This document shows, piece after piece, positions 6,901 through 13,667 of a stretch of 24,324 nucleotides of DNA (position 1 is its first letter; the number at the start of each line of letters is the position of its first letter). The notes below the pieces were generated by a model that saw only the letters and a list, made by a program, of their open reading frames with translations, did no database searches and was not told the DNA's origin. The position numbers and the translations under genes are program-made. The DNA is taken from contig CALESY010000109.1 of NCBI GenBank assembly GCA_937919945.1, forward strand, positions 1-24,324, given 5' to 3'. This stretch comes from an uncultured Chitinophagaceae bacterium (GTDB lineage Bacteria > Bacteroidota > Bacteroidia > Chitinophagales > Chitinophagaceae).

Positions 6901-7830
6901 TTATTTTTTCTTCTTGCTCTTGCCGAAAATGCTGAAGCCCGGTGGATTGTTTTTCAATGCCTGCATACTTTTATTGGCAGTGTCTAATTGGGCAGTGGTA
7001 TTATTGTAAGTAGTTTTATCCGTTGCCATTTTACCTATAGTGCTATCGGGGTGTGCAATGTATGCAACACTATTCCGAAGGTTTTGTATGTTATTGCCAA
7101 TATTAGTCATGTTTGCTTTCATGTCTTTATCGGCAAGGCTTTTGGTTTGTTTATCTATCCCTTGCAGGTTTTGCTTCCATGTTTTGCTGTTGTTTGCCAT
7201 ATCTGCACTGCTGTTGTTTACCGAATGGATGGTAGCAGCTATGCTTTCGGCTTGTTTATTATATCCTGCAGAGGCAGTTTCGTATTTTTTGATGCTGATT
7301 TCAAAACTTGTTAGCGGTTTTACAAAGCTGTACAACAAACCGTGCTGAATGACTTTATCAATACCGCGCAGCGTTGTGTCTGCACTATACAGCAGGTATT
7401 TAGCTGTTTCCATAAATGGCGTTACTTGTGCCGATGCAGACATGCTATTATCAGCGTCAGACAGCAACGTATCGCCGGGCTGCATATGGTTTTTACCAGT
7501 GCCTTCTACAATGGTGATAGACTTATCGCTTATCAGCCCGCCCGATGTAAGCAAGGCTTTGGAACTATCAGGTATCGTTATGCCTTCCTGCAGTAGTATA
7601 TGCACTTTCACCAAGCCATCAGGCATTATTTCTATGGCACTTATTTTGCCCACACGTACACCGCGTATAGTAACAGGCGATGATGCCTGCAAGCCTTTTA
7701 CCGTGTTGTAAAAAGTTACATACTCATTCGGCTTGCTGCGGAAGTAGTGGTTATACACCCATACAGATGCCACAATCATAGCTAATACGATGACTGTACT
7801 TAACCAACTTTTACTTTGCTTTTTTCCCAT
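6901..7830 (-). CDS. MlaD-family (MCE domain) protein
   Basis: A 309-residue inner-membrane-anchored, periplasmic substrate-binding-type protein. One N-terminal transmembrane helix (about residues 10-27) is followed by a single MCE domain (about 35-115; YVTFYNTVKGLQASSPVTIRG, then VGKISAIEI). A long helical region (about 150-290) rich in Asn, Ser and Lys follows, and the tail is basic (GKSKKKK). MlaD-type proteins pair with an MlaE permease and MlaF ATPase to move phospholipids between membranes. Neither partner is in this window; only the small lipoprotein-like ORF lies upstream, so the partners may be encoded elsewhere. Confidence 0.9.
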   Translation of the reverse strand: MGKKQSKSWLSTVIVLAMIVASVWVYNHYFRSKPNEYVTFYNTVKGLQASSPVTIRGVRVGKISAIEIMPDGLVKVHILLQEGITIPDSSKALLTSGGLISDKSITIVEGTGKNHMQPGDTLLSDADNSMSASAQVTPFMETAKYLLYSADTTLRGIDKVIQHGLLYSFVKPLTSFEISIKKYETASAGYNKQAESIAATIHSVNNSSADMANNSKTWKQNLQGIDKQTKSLADKDMKANMTNIGNNIQNLRNSVAYIAHPDSTIGKMATDKTTYNNTTAQLDTANKSMQALKNNPPGFSIFGKSKKKK

Positions 7831-7879
7831 GCTGCTTGCTCAAAAATAGGTTATTTCGCCCAGCAACAAGAGGAGCGAA

Positions 7880-8011
7880 TTATCTGCTCTTTTTGCTCGA
7901 CCTGAAACTTTTATGTCCGCTGCTGCGTGGAGGCTTATTCGTACCGCCACAGCTCTCGGCTATCATGGCAGTTATTATCAGGCAAGCTATGATTGGAAAC
8001 AGTTTTTTCAT
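7880..8011 (-). CDS. Very small lipoprotein-like ORF
   Basis: A 43-residue ORF. It starts ATG at 8011 with a basic n-region (MKKLFP), a hydrophobic core IIACLIITAMIA and a Cys at residue 21 (AESC). The signal-like part would be cleaved to leave a 23-residue mature tail rich in Gly, Ser, Lys and Arg (GGTNKPP, then KSFRSSKKSR). The lipobox is imperfect, with Ala rather than Leu at -3. It lies 49 bases upstream of the MlaD-family gene on the same strand. Tiny basic lipoproteins of this look occur in Bacteroidota, but the function is unknown. Coding status rests on its shape alone. Confidence 0.5.
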   Translation of the reverse strand: MKKLFPIIACLIITAMIAESCGGTNKPPRSSGHKSFRSSKKSR

Positions 8012-8091
8012 AATAATATCCTATACTTAAATATACTATGTTTTTTGAGAATATTAGCGCAAAAATGCTGTAATCACGCCATACAATGTAT

Positions 8092-8099
8092 TATATTTG
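8092..8099 (+). promoter_or_regulatory. Putative -7 box of the RRM gene
   Basis: TATATTTG matches TAnnTTTG and lies 17 bases before the ATG at 8117, implying a leader of about 10 bases. No clear -33 TTG is present at the usual spacing. Confidence 0.45.
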
Positions 8100-8116
8100 T
8101 CTTCTCAATCTTTTTT

Positions 8117-8626
8117 ATGAATTTATTTATTGGAAATCTAAACCCTGAAACCACTGAACAATCCCTCGAAAAAATATTTTCAGAGTTCGGAGAAATAGTA
8201 TCCGTGAAAGTGATACGTGATAATGAAACTGGTCTTTCAAAGGGTTTCGGTTTTGTAGAAATGGCAGATAAGTTTCATGCTTACGATGCTATTGATAACA
8301 TTGATATGACCTATTTTGAAGGACAGGTTATTTCTGTAAAAGAAGCTAAAGCAAAAACAGGTGGCGCGCCTCAGCGTGGTGGCGGCAACCGTTTCGGTAA
8401 CAACCGTGGTGGCGGTGGTAATCGTTTTGGTGGCGGAGACCGCTACAACAATAACGACCGTGGCGGCGACCGTTATAGCGGCGGTGGTAATCGTCCTGGT
8501 GGCGGACAACGCTTTACAGGTGGTGGTAGCCGGCCGCAAGGTGGTGGCGGACACAGAGACCCGTTCAATACTTCCGGTCCGCGCCGCAATGATGCCAACG
8601 ACGACGATAGGTTCAACCGTTTGTAA
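8117..8626 (+). CDS. RNA-binding protein with one RRM and a Gly/Arg-rich tail
   Basis: A 169-residue cytosolic protein. Residues 1-78 form one RNA recognition motif with RNP2 LFIGNL (3-8) and RNP1 KGFGFVEM (42-49), whose aromatic residues contact RNA. The tail from about residue 83 is low-complexity Gly/Arg/Asn (RGGGNRFG, NNRGGGGNRFGGG and similar). This resembles the cold-induced glycine-rich RNA-binding proteins of plants and cyanobacteria, and many Bacteroidota carry several. It probably acts as an RNA chaperone; regulation by cold is not shown here. ATG 8117 is chosen because translation from farther upstream gives a hydrophobic extension unlike the family and would cross the -7 box. Confidence 0.93.
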   Translation: MNLFIGNLNPETTEQSLEKIFSEFGEIVSVKVIRDNETGLSKGFGFVEMADKFHAYDAIDNIDMTYFEGQVISVKEAKAKTGGAPQRGGGNRFGNNRGGGGNRFGGGDRYNNNDRGGDRYSGGGNRPGGGQRFTGGGSRPQGGGGHRDPFNTSGPRRNDANDDDRFNRL

Positions 8627-8653
8627 ACAATCTTAGGTTAACAATAATATATA

Positions 8654-8693
8654 TTAGCCGATGCATGAGTTGTGCATCGGCTAATGTTATTTT
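8654..8693 (+). terminator. Terminator after the RRM gene
   Basis: A perfect 12-bp stem, TTAGCCGATGCA (8654-8665) and TGCATCGGCTAA (8673-8684), with a 7-base loop, followed by TGTTATTTT. It lies 27 bases past the stop codon. Confidence 0.8.
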
Positions 8694-8788
8694 AGAAGCA
8701 GTATCACTTTTCTTAACACAGTTTTGGCAACATTGCATAGTTACCTTTTGGTAGTTGACAGTATCAATTCTTAATAAACAACTACAAT

Positions 8789-9661
8789 ATGCGATACAAC
8801 AAACTACTGTTGCTGCCCCTGTGTGCAGCGATGCTGGCATCTTGTGCCAATAATGCCGAGTCGTATGTTCAGTCTGCTGACTCTGTTGTTATGTCCAGCG
8901 ACCTGACAGCTATTAATTCACCCTCCCGAAAAATCATCCATACAGCCGATATGCGCTGTCGTGTTACTGATGTGTACACCGCCGTTGATAGTATGGAAAG
9001 AATGGTGAACGCACTGGACGGCATGATAGCCGAAAGCCAGATGGAAAATGAAATAACATCATCGCGCAGCATCCGCTACAAACCCGACTCGCAAAAGATT
9101 GTACGTGCCTACACAACCACTGCACACCTCACATTACGAGTGCCACTCTTGTATTTAGATACTGTCATAAGGCAAGTGCCTAAACTGGCAACGTTTATAG
9201 ACAGCCGCACTATGCAGCGCGAAGATGTAACATGGCAATATCTATCCAATGCCATGAAGAATGAAGCGGCAGGCGTTGCACCACCTGTAGTGGCAGATAA
9301 GAATAACGGCGGCATTAAAGAAAACCCAAAACAAACCAATATAGCACCTGCTAAAATTGATACCGTAATAGATCGCCGTATAGCCAACCTGCAAATATTA
9401 GACAATGTAAACTACGCCACGCTACGTATAGACCTTTACCAACCGGAAAGAACGGATATACAAGTAACTGCCAATACAGATAATGCATCTATTGTGCCAT
9501 TCGGTATACGTATAGGGCTTGCATTGGCAGACGGCTGGCAGTTCTTTAAGCATATACTCATACTCTGGGTTACCCTCTGGCCTTTATGGCTGATAGCTGC
9601 AATGGGATGGTTCATCTACACCACCCACAAAAAGAAAAAGCAACCAATATTGAAAGCATAA
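8789..9661 (+). CDS. DUF4349 domain-containing lipoprotein
   Basis: A 290-residue envelope protein. The N-terminus is a lipoprotein signal with lipobox LASC (Cys19). The middle matches the DUF4349 layout: a first strand-helix unit (KIIHTADMRCRVTDVYTAVDSMERMV, read in parts), a second unit around AHLTLRVPLLYLDTVIRQV, a helical connector (DRRIANLQILDNVNYATL) and a closing strand. A C-terminal transmembrane helix (about residues 256-277, LILWVTLWPLWLIAAMGWF) is followed by a lysine-rich cytoplasmic tail (HKKKK). A lipid anchor plus a C-terminal helix means both ends may be membrane-bound. The function of the family is unknown. Confidence 0.85.
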   Translation: MRYNKLLLLPLCAAMLASCANNAESYVQSADSVVMSSDLTAINSPSRKIIHTADMRCRVTDVYTAVDSMERMVNALDGMIAESQMENEITSSRSIRYKPDSQKIVRAYTTTAHLTLRVPLLYLDTVIRQVPKLATFIDSRTMQREDVTWQYLSNAMKNEAAGVAPPVVADKNNGGIKENPKQTNIAPAKIDTVIDRRIANLQILDNVNYATLRIDLYQPERTDIQVTANTDNASIVPFGIRIGLALADGWQFFKHILILWVTLWPLWLIAAMGWFIYTTHKKKKQPILKA

Positions 9662-9666
9662 TAATA

Positions 9667-9687
9667 ACGCCCTCTTTACGAGGGCGT
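9667..9687. terminator. Bidirectional terminator between convergent genes
   Basis: An 8-bp perfect stem, ACGCCCTC (9667-9674) and GAGGGCGT (9680-9687), with loop TTTAC, flanked by A/T-rich sequence on both sides. It fills the 30-base gap between the DUF4349 stop and the M28 peptidase stop. Confidence 0.75.
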
Positions 9688-9691
9688 ATTA

Positions 9692-11242
9692 TTATTTCTT
9701 CTCTTCCTGCTTCTTTGGCAATGGTTTACGCGGTAGCATCTCATCGCGCATGGCAGTGTGGTACACTACTGATGCCATGATGATGGAAGCCTGCATCAGG
9801 TCGTTTTCATTTACACGGTCGTAGCTATCCATATTGGTATGGTGTGTACGGCTGCCATACTCCAGCGGGTCTTGTATAAACTGAAAACCCGGTACACCAA
9901 TCGCGTCAAACGGTATATGGTCGGTAGAGCCGGTGTTACGGTTGGTAACTGTATTTGCATCAAGGTCTTTAAAAGGTGCCAGCCATGCACGGAAGATGGG
10001 TACTACTGCATCATTGCTTTGTGCATAGATGCCACGTATTTTACCCGCGCCATTATCTAAGTTGTAGTAAGCAGCAATCTTACCATGTGCAGGTTTCAGC
10101 TTCATCGTTTTTCTGTCGCCTATATGTTTTTTCACATACCCGCTCGATCCGAGCAAACCTTGTTCTTCACCACTCCAAAGTGCTATACGTATCGTGCGGC
10201 GTGGTTTGGCACCAATCGCTTTCAGTATGCGTACAGCTTCCATGCACACTACTGTACCTGTGCCATTGTCGGTAGTACCTGTGCTGCCGTGCCAAGAGTC
10301 CATGTGTGCGCCCAGCATCACCACCTCGTCTGCCAAATCAGTTCCGGGTATTTCAGCAATTACATTATATTCTGTACTGTCGTTTGTAAGAAACTGATTG
10401 CGGACGTTCAGTTCTATTTTTACTTCTTTCTTTTCTTTCAGCAGGCGTTCTATACGGTTCAGGTGTTCTATGCCCATTTCCAGTTCGGGCAGTACAGGTG
10501 GTGCATTCCATGCACGGCTGGCACCATTGCTGGTAAACACCGTACCCATTGTACTCCTGCGTACACAGCTAAGCACCGCTAATGCCTTTTGTGCATACAA
10601 AAAGCTGTCTATCGCTTGCCTTGATGCGCGTACTGTTCTGTTAGTGCTCGGTGCAGCTTTTTCATCTACGCCTTTGGCAACATGCGGGTCTTGCTCTATG
10701 TTACACAAGTCTTCGTGTGTCAGCCGTTTGGCATCTGCTGTAAAGTTTGGCATCGCCAGTTGGTTGGTAGCTTTTACTACTATCTTACCTGCCAGCTTGC
10801 CTGCGTATTGTGCCATGTCTTCTTTGGTTTCTATGTTTACCACTATGGCGCTTGCTTCTATCGTTCCGTTGGTGCTTGGAGTCCATGCTTTAGGTACAGC
10901 TATCAGTTGTTGATAGTAGGGGGCTGTCATGGCCACGTAGCAATGCTGTGTTTCCCATCCTTTACCAAACGTACCCCAACGCTCTATCTGTACATTTTTC
11001 AGTCCCCAGTCTTCCAGTTGTTGCTTTGCCCATGCCTCTGCCTTCTTCATGCCCGTAGAACCCGTCATACGCGGGCCAATCACGTCCGTTAGCTGAAACA
11101 GTGTATTCATGGCTTTAGAATTATTAAAGCCTTCCTGTTTTATTTTGGTAATCGTTTTCAGATATACTTTTTCGTCATTGCCCGTAAACGATATACAAAC
11201 TATAGCCGCGAATACCAGCAACGGCAGGAAACGTTTTTTCAT
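9692..11242 (-). CDS. M28-family zinc peptidase, exported
   Basis: A 516-residue secreted di-zinc aminopeptidase/carboxypeptidase-type enzyme. After an N-terminal hydrophobic signal (residues 4-20), a PA-type inserted region lies at about 100-290 and the catalytic domain at about 290-500. Visible ligands and catalytic residues are His313 (GAHMDSW), bridging Asp325 (TTDNGTG), general base Glu359 and ligand Glu360 (WSGEEQG), Asp396 (NLDNGAG) and His468 (RTHHTNMDSYD). STDHIPF (440-446) is also family-typical. It probably trims peptides in the periplasm or outside the cell. The tail is charged (KKQEEKK). It ends against the bidirectional terminator. Confidence 0.93.
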   Translation of the reverse strand: MKKRFLPLLVFAAIVCISFTGNDEKVYLKTITKIKQEGFNNSKAMNTLFQLTDVIGPRMTGSTGMKKAEAWAKQQLEDWGLKNVQIERWGTFGKGWETQHCYVAMTAPYYQQLIAVPKAWTPSTNGTIEASAIVVNIETKEDMAQYAGKLAGKIVVKATNQLAMPNFTADAKRLTHEDLCNIEQDPHVAKGVDEKAAPSTNRTVRASRQAIDSFLYAQKALAVLSCVRRSTMGTVFTSNGASRAWNAPPVLPELEMGIEHLNRIERLLKEKKEVKIELNVRNQFLTNDSTEYNVIAEIPGTDLADEVVMLGAHMDSWHGSTGTTDNGTGTVVCMEAVRILKAIGAKPRRTIRIALWSGEEQGLLGSSGYVKKHIGDRKTMKLKPAHGKIAAYYNLDNGAGKIRGIYAQSNDAVVPIFRAWLAPFKDLDANTVTNRNTGSTDHIPFDAIGVPGFQFIQDPLEYGSRTHHTNMDSYDRVNENDLMQASIIMASVVYHTAMRDEMLPRKPLPKKQEEKK

Positions 11243-11327
11243 TACCTATTTATTTTTAACAATGGGTAAGATAATGAAAGAATACAGAAAATAGAGGGTG
11301 GGGGATAGGGGTAATTCTTATTCTGCA

Positions 11328-12317
11328 TTATTCAACCAATATACGGGTAGTAGAAGATGTTTTTTCAGTAGTAACAATAAGGTTGTAAATACCATGCGCT
11401 AATGCGGGTATCTTCAATGTAGTTTGCAAGTTGTTGTTTACTATTTCTTTTAGAGTACAGTACACTATTTGTCCCATGCTGTTATACAATGCAACTTTAG
11501 CTTCCTTGCCAGCAATGCTTCCTTTCAGATTGATTGTATTACTTACTGGGTTGGGGAATACGGTCAGCTTTCTAGGTAAAGCAGGCTCGGTAGTATTCAG
11601 CAGGTTGATGTCGTAGCAGTTGTCTTGCAAATACCAATTCAATAATTGACTTCTTTGATTCGTTTTATAATTTATGCTACCAGACTGAAAGCAAATACAA
11701 CCAGTTGTATATGACGCGTTTGAGCTGTAGCCCCATCCCACTTGGCAAGCATCAAAAAAACCAATTGACAATCCTAAACCTTCATAATAAGTTCTACCAC
11801 CATTATAGCCAGAGAAAGAATATTTACGTATGTACTGACCGCTTGTTATTTGTATGCTATCAATGTCCGTTAGTATATATCTTGTATAAGTTGAGTTAAT
11901 AGTATCTTCCAAATAATTGAATGTGTCACCTACGTTTAATCCGAAATCATACATAAGTTTTTCTTTTCCTGTTGGCATAATATTACATATCTGAGTACTA
12001 TCATTTGTATAATAAACTTTCCTCCCCGATATCCTTAGCCTACCAATATATTTAGGACTCGTTGGCGTTGTTGATGAAATACTACCCAATAGCCTTATGT
12101 ACACTTTTTTGTATCTATTGCTGTTTATGACAGTATCTCCAAATATTTGATATTCTTCCGCATTTGAACCCGTACCTATGGGTTTGTATTTATCATATAT
12201 TGTTACATCTTTGAAGCAAACCCATCTTGCACCATCTCTATAAAAACTATCTAGAGGAATTTGTGCTGTTGACAGGTAAAACATAAAAAGCAAAAGAGAA
12301 GTCAGTACGGGTTTCAT
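11328..12317 (-). CDS. T9SS type A sorting domain-containing protein
   Basis: A 329-residue secreted protein of unknown function. It has a signal peptide (MKPVLTSLLLFMFYLSTAQ), then a body rich in Tyr, Ser, Thr and Gly with no domain I recognise. The C-terminal ~80 residues form a Por secretion sorting domain: KLTVFPNPVSNTINLKG, VALYNSMGQIVY, then ALAHGIYNLIVTT and a short end. This directs the protein through the type IX secretion system to the cell surface, where the domain is normally cleaved. It has its own candidate promoter at 12335-12368. Confidence 0.88.
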   Translation of the reverse strand: MKPVLTSLLLFMFYLSTAQIPLDSFYRDGARWVCFKDVTIYDKYKPIGTGSNAEEYQIFGDTVINSNRYKKVYIRLLGSISSTTPTSPKYIGRLRISGRKVYYTNDSTQICNIMPTGKEKLMYDFGLNVGDTFNYLEDTINSTYTRYILTDIDSIQITSGQYIRKYSFSGYNGGRTYYEGLGLSIGFFDACQVGWGYSSNASYTTGCICFQSGSINYKTNQRSQLLNWYLQDNCYDINLLNTTEPALPRKLTVFPNPVSNTINLKGSIAGKEAKVALYNSMGQIVYCTLKEIVNNNLQTTLKIPALAHGIYNLIVTTEKTSSTTRILVE

Positions 12318-12334
12318 AATTAAGGTATTTACAT

Positions 12335-12368
12335 CAAAAATAACAAATTATATTCTGTGTTATTGCAA
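12335..12368 (-). promoter_or_regulatory. Putative promoter of the T9SS-sorted gene
   Basis: On the minus strand TTG (12366-12368), 23 bases and TATTTTTG (12335-12342) fit the Bacteroidota consensus at its longest allowed spacing. On the opposite strand TTG (12363-12365), 17 bases and TAACTTTC (12383-12390) could drive the divergent gene at 12464, so two promoters may share this stretch. Confidence 0.4.
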
Positions 12369-12463
12369 CATAGTTGTCATAATAACTTTCCAACTAACCT
12401 CAATACCCAATGAACAAATAGGGGTAAAACCACATTCATGCGTATTACTGTAAACGCACTGAT

Positions 12464-13288
12464 ATGAAAAACAGTCTATTGATAGCGATAATTGCGCTGC
12501 TTGTAAATACTGCCTTTGCAACGGGTAAAAACAATACAGATAAGATAGTACTGGCAAATGGTAAGGTACTGCAGGTTACCGTATCAAAAGTTACTACTAC
12601 ACAGGTTGAATATAAATTTGTCGGGGAAACGGTACAGAATGTAGAAGATGTAAACAATATACAAAGCATCACTTTTGCCAATGGTAGGGTACAGGAGTTT
12701 TCAAAGCCTACAGATAATAATGTACAGGTAGCATATAGTCCTAAGATATTGATGCAAAACGAAGTAGCGGTGTTGCCTGTTACGTTCATCAACAAAGAAA
12801 CGGGTATGTCTTCAGATGATAACGCTAAGCTGGCACAAGACAATATCATCAATTTTCTGAACAGAAACAACGCTAAAATATCTCCTCTCTATCTGCAAGA
12901 ACAACGTCTTACAAACAGTAGCCTCGCCGAAGCTGGCTTACCTATACACAAGCTGGACGAGATGAGTGTAAGGCAGTTGCACGACGCGGTAGGTGCGGAA
13001 TATATTATTGTCAGCAAGGTATCGTTTTCTACTAATAGAGATTTTTTTAGCAGTTCATCTACCTGGGGCAAAACAGAGCAGAAGGGCAACAAACAAAAAG
13101 ACCAGAGTTTTGGCATTGCTTCTACAACAGAAAACAAGAATTATTTCTACGAGGTAAAGCTGGAGATTTATCAAAATGGTAAACGTATCTATCAGGCTAT
13201 CCGCCATCCGTTATTGAATATGGAAAATAGCTGGCAAGATGCCTATGAATACTTGCTGAAACGTACCCCTATATACAGGCGCAAGTAA
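12464..13288 (+). CDS. Exported hypothetical protein
   Basis: A 274-residue protein with a signal peptide (MKNSLLIAIIALLVNTAFA). Residues ~25-85 form a small beta-rich unit (DKIVLANGKVLQVTVSKVTT, later ITFANGRVQEF) seen at the N-terminus of many Bacteroidota exported proteins. From ~98 (VAVLPVTFINKET) through AVGAEYIIVSKVSF the pattern of an 'active, then fails-to-decide' fold recalls TolB-N/CsgG-type lipoproteins. There is no lipobox, so it is probably periplasmic. A strong terminator follows 27 bases past the stop. I do not recognise a named family and the function is unknown. Confidence 0.75.
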   Translation: MKNSLLIAIIALLVNTAFATGKNNTDKIVLANGKVLQVTVSKVTTTQVEYKFVGETVQNVEDVNNIQSITFANGRVQEFSKPTDNNVQVAYSPKILMQNEVAVLPVTFINKETGMSSDDNAKLAQDNIINFLNRNNAKISPLYLQEQRLTNSSLAEAGLPIHKLDEMSVRQLHDAVGAEYIIVSKVSFSTNRDFFSSSSTWGKTEQKGNKQKDQSFGIASTTENKNYFYEVKLEIYQNGKRIYQAIRHPLLNMENSWQDAYEYLLKRTPIYRRK

Positions 13289-13315
13289 AGCATAGCAAAT
13301 AGTTTTCAAACAATC

Positions 13316-13342
13316 AGCCTCAGGTTTTTTTGAGGCTTTTTT
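13316..13342 (+). terminator. Rho-independent terminator after 12464-13288
   Basis: AGCCTCA (13316-13322) and TGAGGCT (13331-13337) form a 7-bp stem with an 8-base loop, followed by TTTTT. Confidence 0.85.
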
Positions 13343-13667
13343 GTATTTTTGCTATAATAAAATAACCAAATGAACCACCAATACCATCAACCCACTGCAC
13401 TCCTTTGCGCCTCTGTTGTTAAGAAAACGATAGCAACAAAACTTCACTCTGCAAAAATCAGCAACAAACGGCAACAAAACACAGATTTTCATAATAGTAT
13501 CTAATTGATTATCAAGCCATGTAAATTGTTGCACATAAAAACAACACATACACTATCAATAACTATCAACAAATATGAAAAAAGTAATAAGTATGTGCTT
13601 GCCAAATCTCTGTAAAAAGAGGTTCTTTTTTCTTTCTACTTTTTAGTTTATACTTTTGAGTAAGAAG
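13343..13667 (+). other. Intergenic region upstream of dnaX
   Basis: About 325 bases between the terminator and dnaX without a convincing gene. It is A-rich on the plus strand. It holds three copies of GCAACAAA (13433, 13461, 13471), an isolated -7-like TATTTTTG at 13344-13351, and a 23-codon ORF at 13575-13646 (begins MKKVIS, ends FFFLSTF) that is probably chance. No long hairpin or RNA family was recognised. Confidence 0.5.
13651..13658 (+). promoter_or_regulatory. Putative -7 box of dnaX
   Basis: TACTTTTG matches TAnnTTTG and is identical to the box before the E2 gene (15606-15613). It lies only 9 bases from the ATG at 13668, implying an almost leaderless mRNA, and no -33 TTG is visible. 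It also argues against the in-frame TTG at 13656 as the start. Confidence 0.38.

Noticed and set aside
8237..8554. Minus- and plus-strand Thr/Val/Ala-rich ORFs over the RRM gene
   Set aside because: Frame shadows of the glycine-rich repeat region.
13433..13480. GCAACAAA copies as a CRISPR array or replication iterons
   Set aside because: Units are only 8 bases with uneven spacing (28 and 10); no cas or replication-initiator gene is present.
13575..13646. 23-codon ORF before dnaX as a leader peptide
   Set aside because: No attenuator-like hairpin, no codon bias, and it would lie upstream of the predicted dnaX transcript start.
13656..13667. TTG at 13656 as the dnaX start
   Set aside because: It overlaps the candidate -7 box and only adds four residues; ATG 13668 gives the normal N-terminus.
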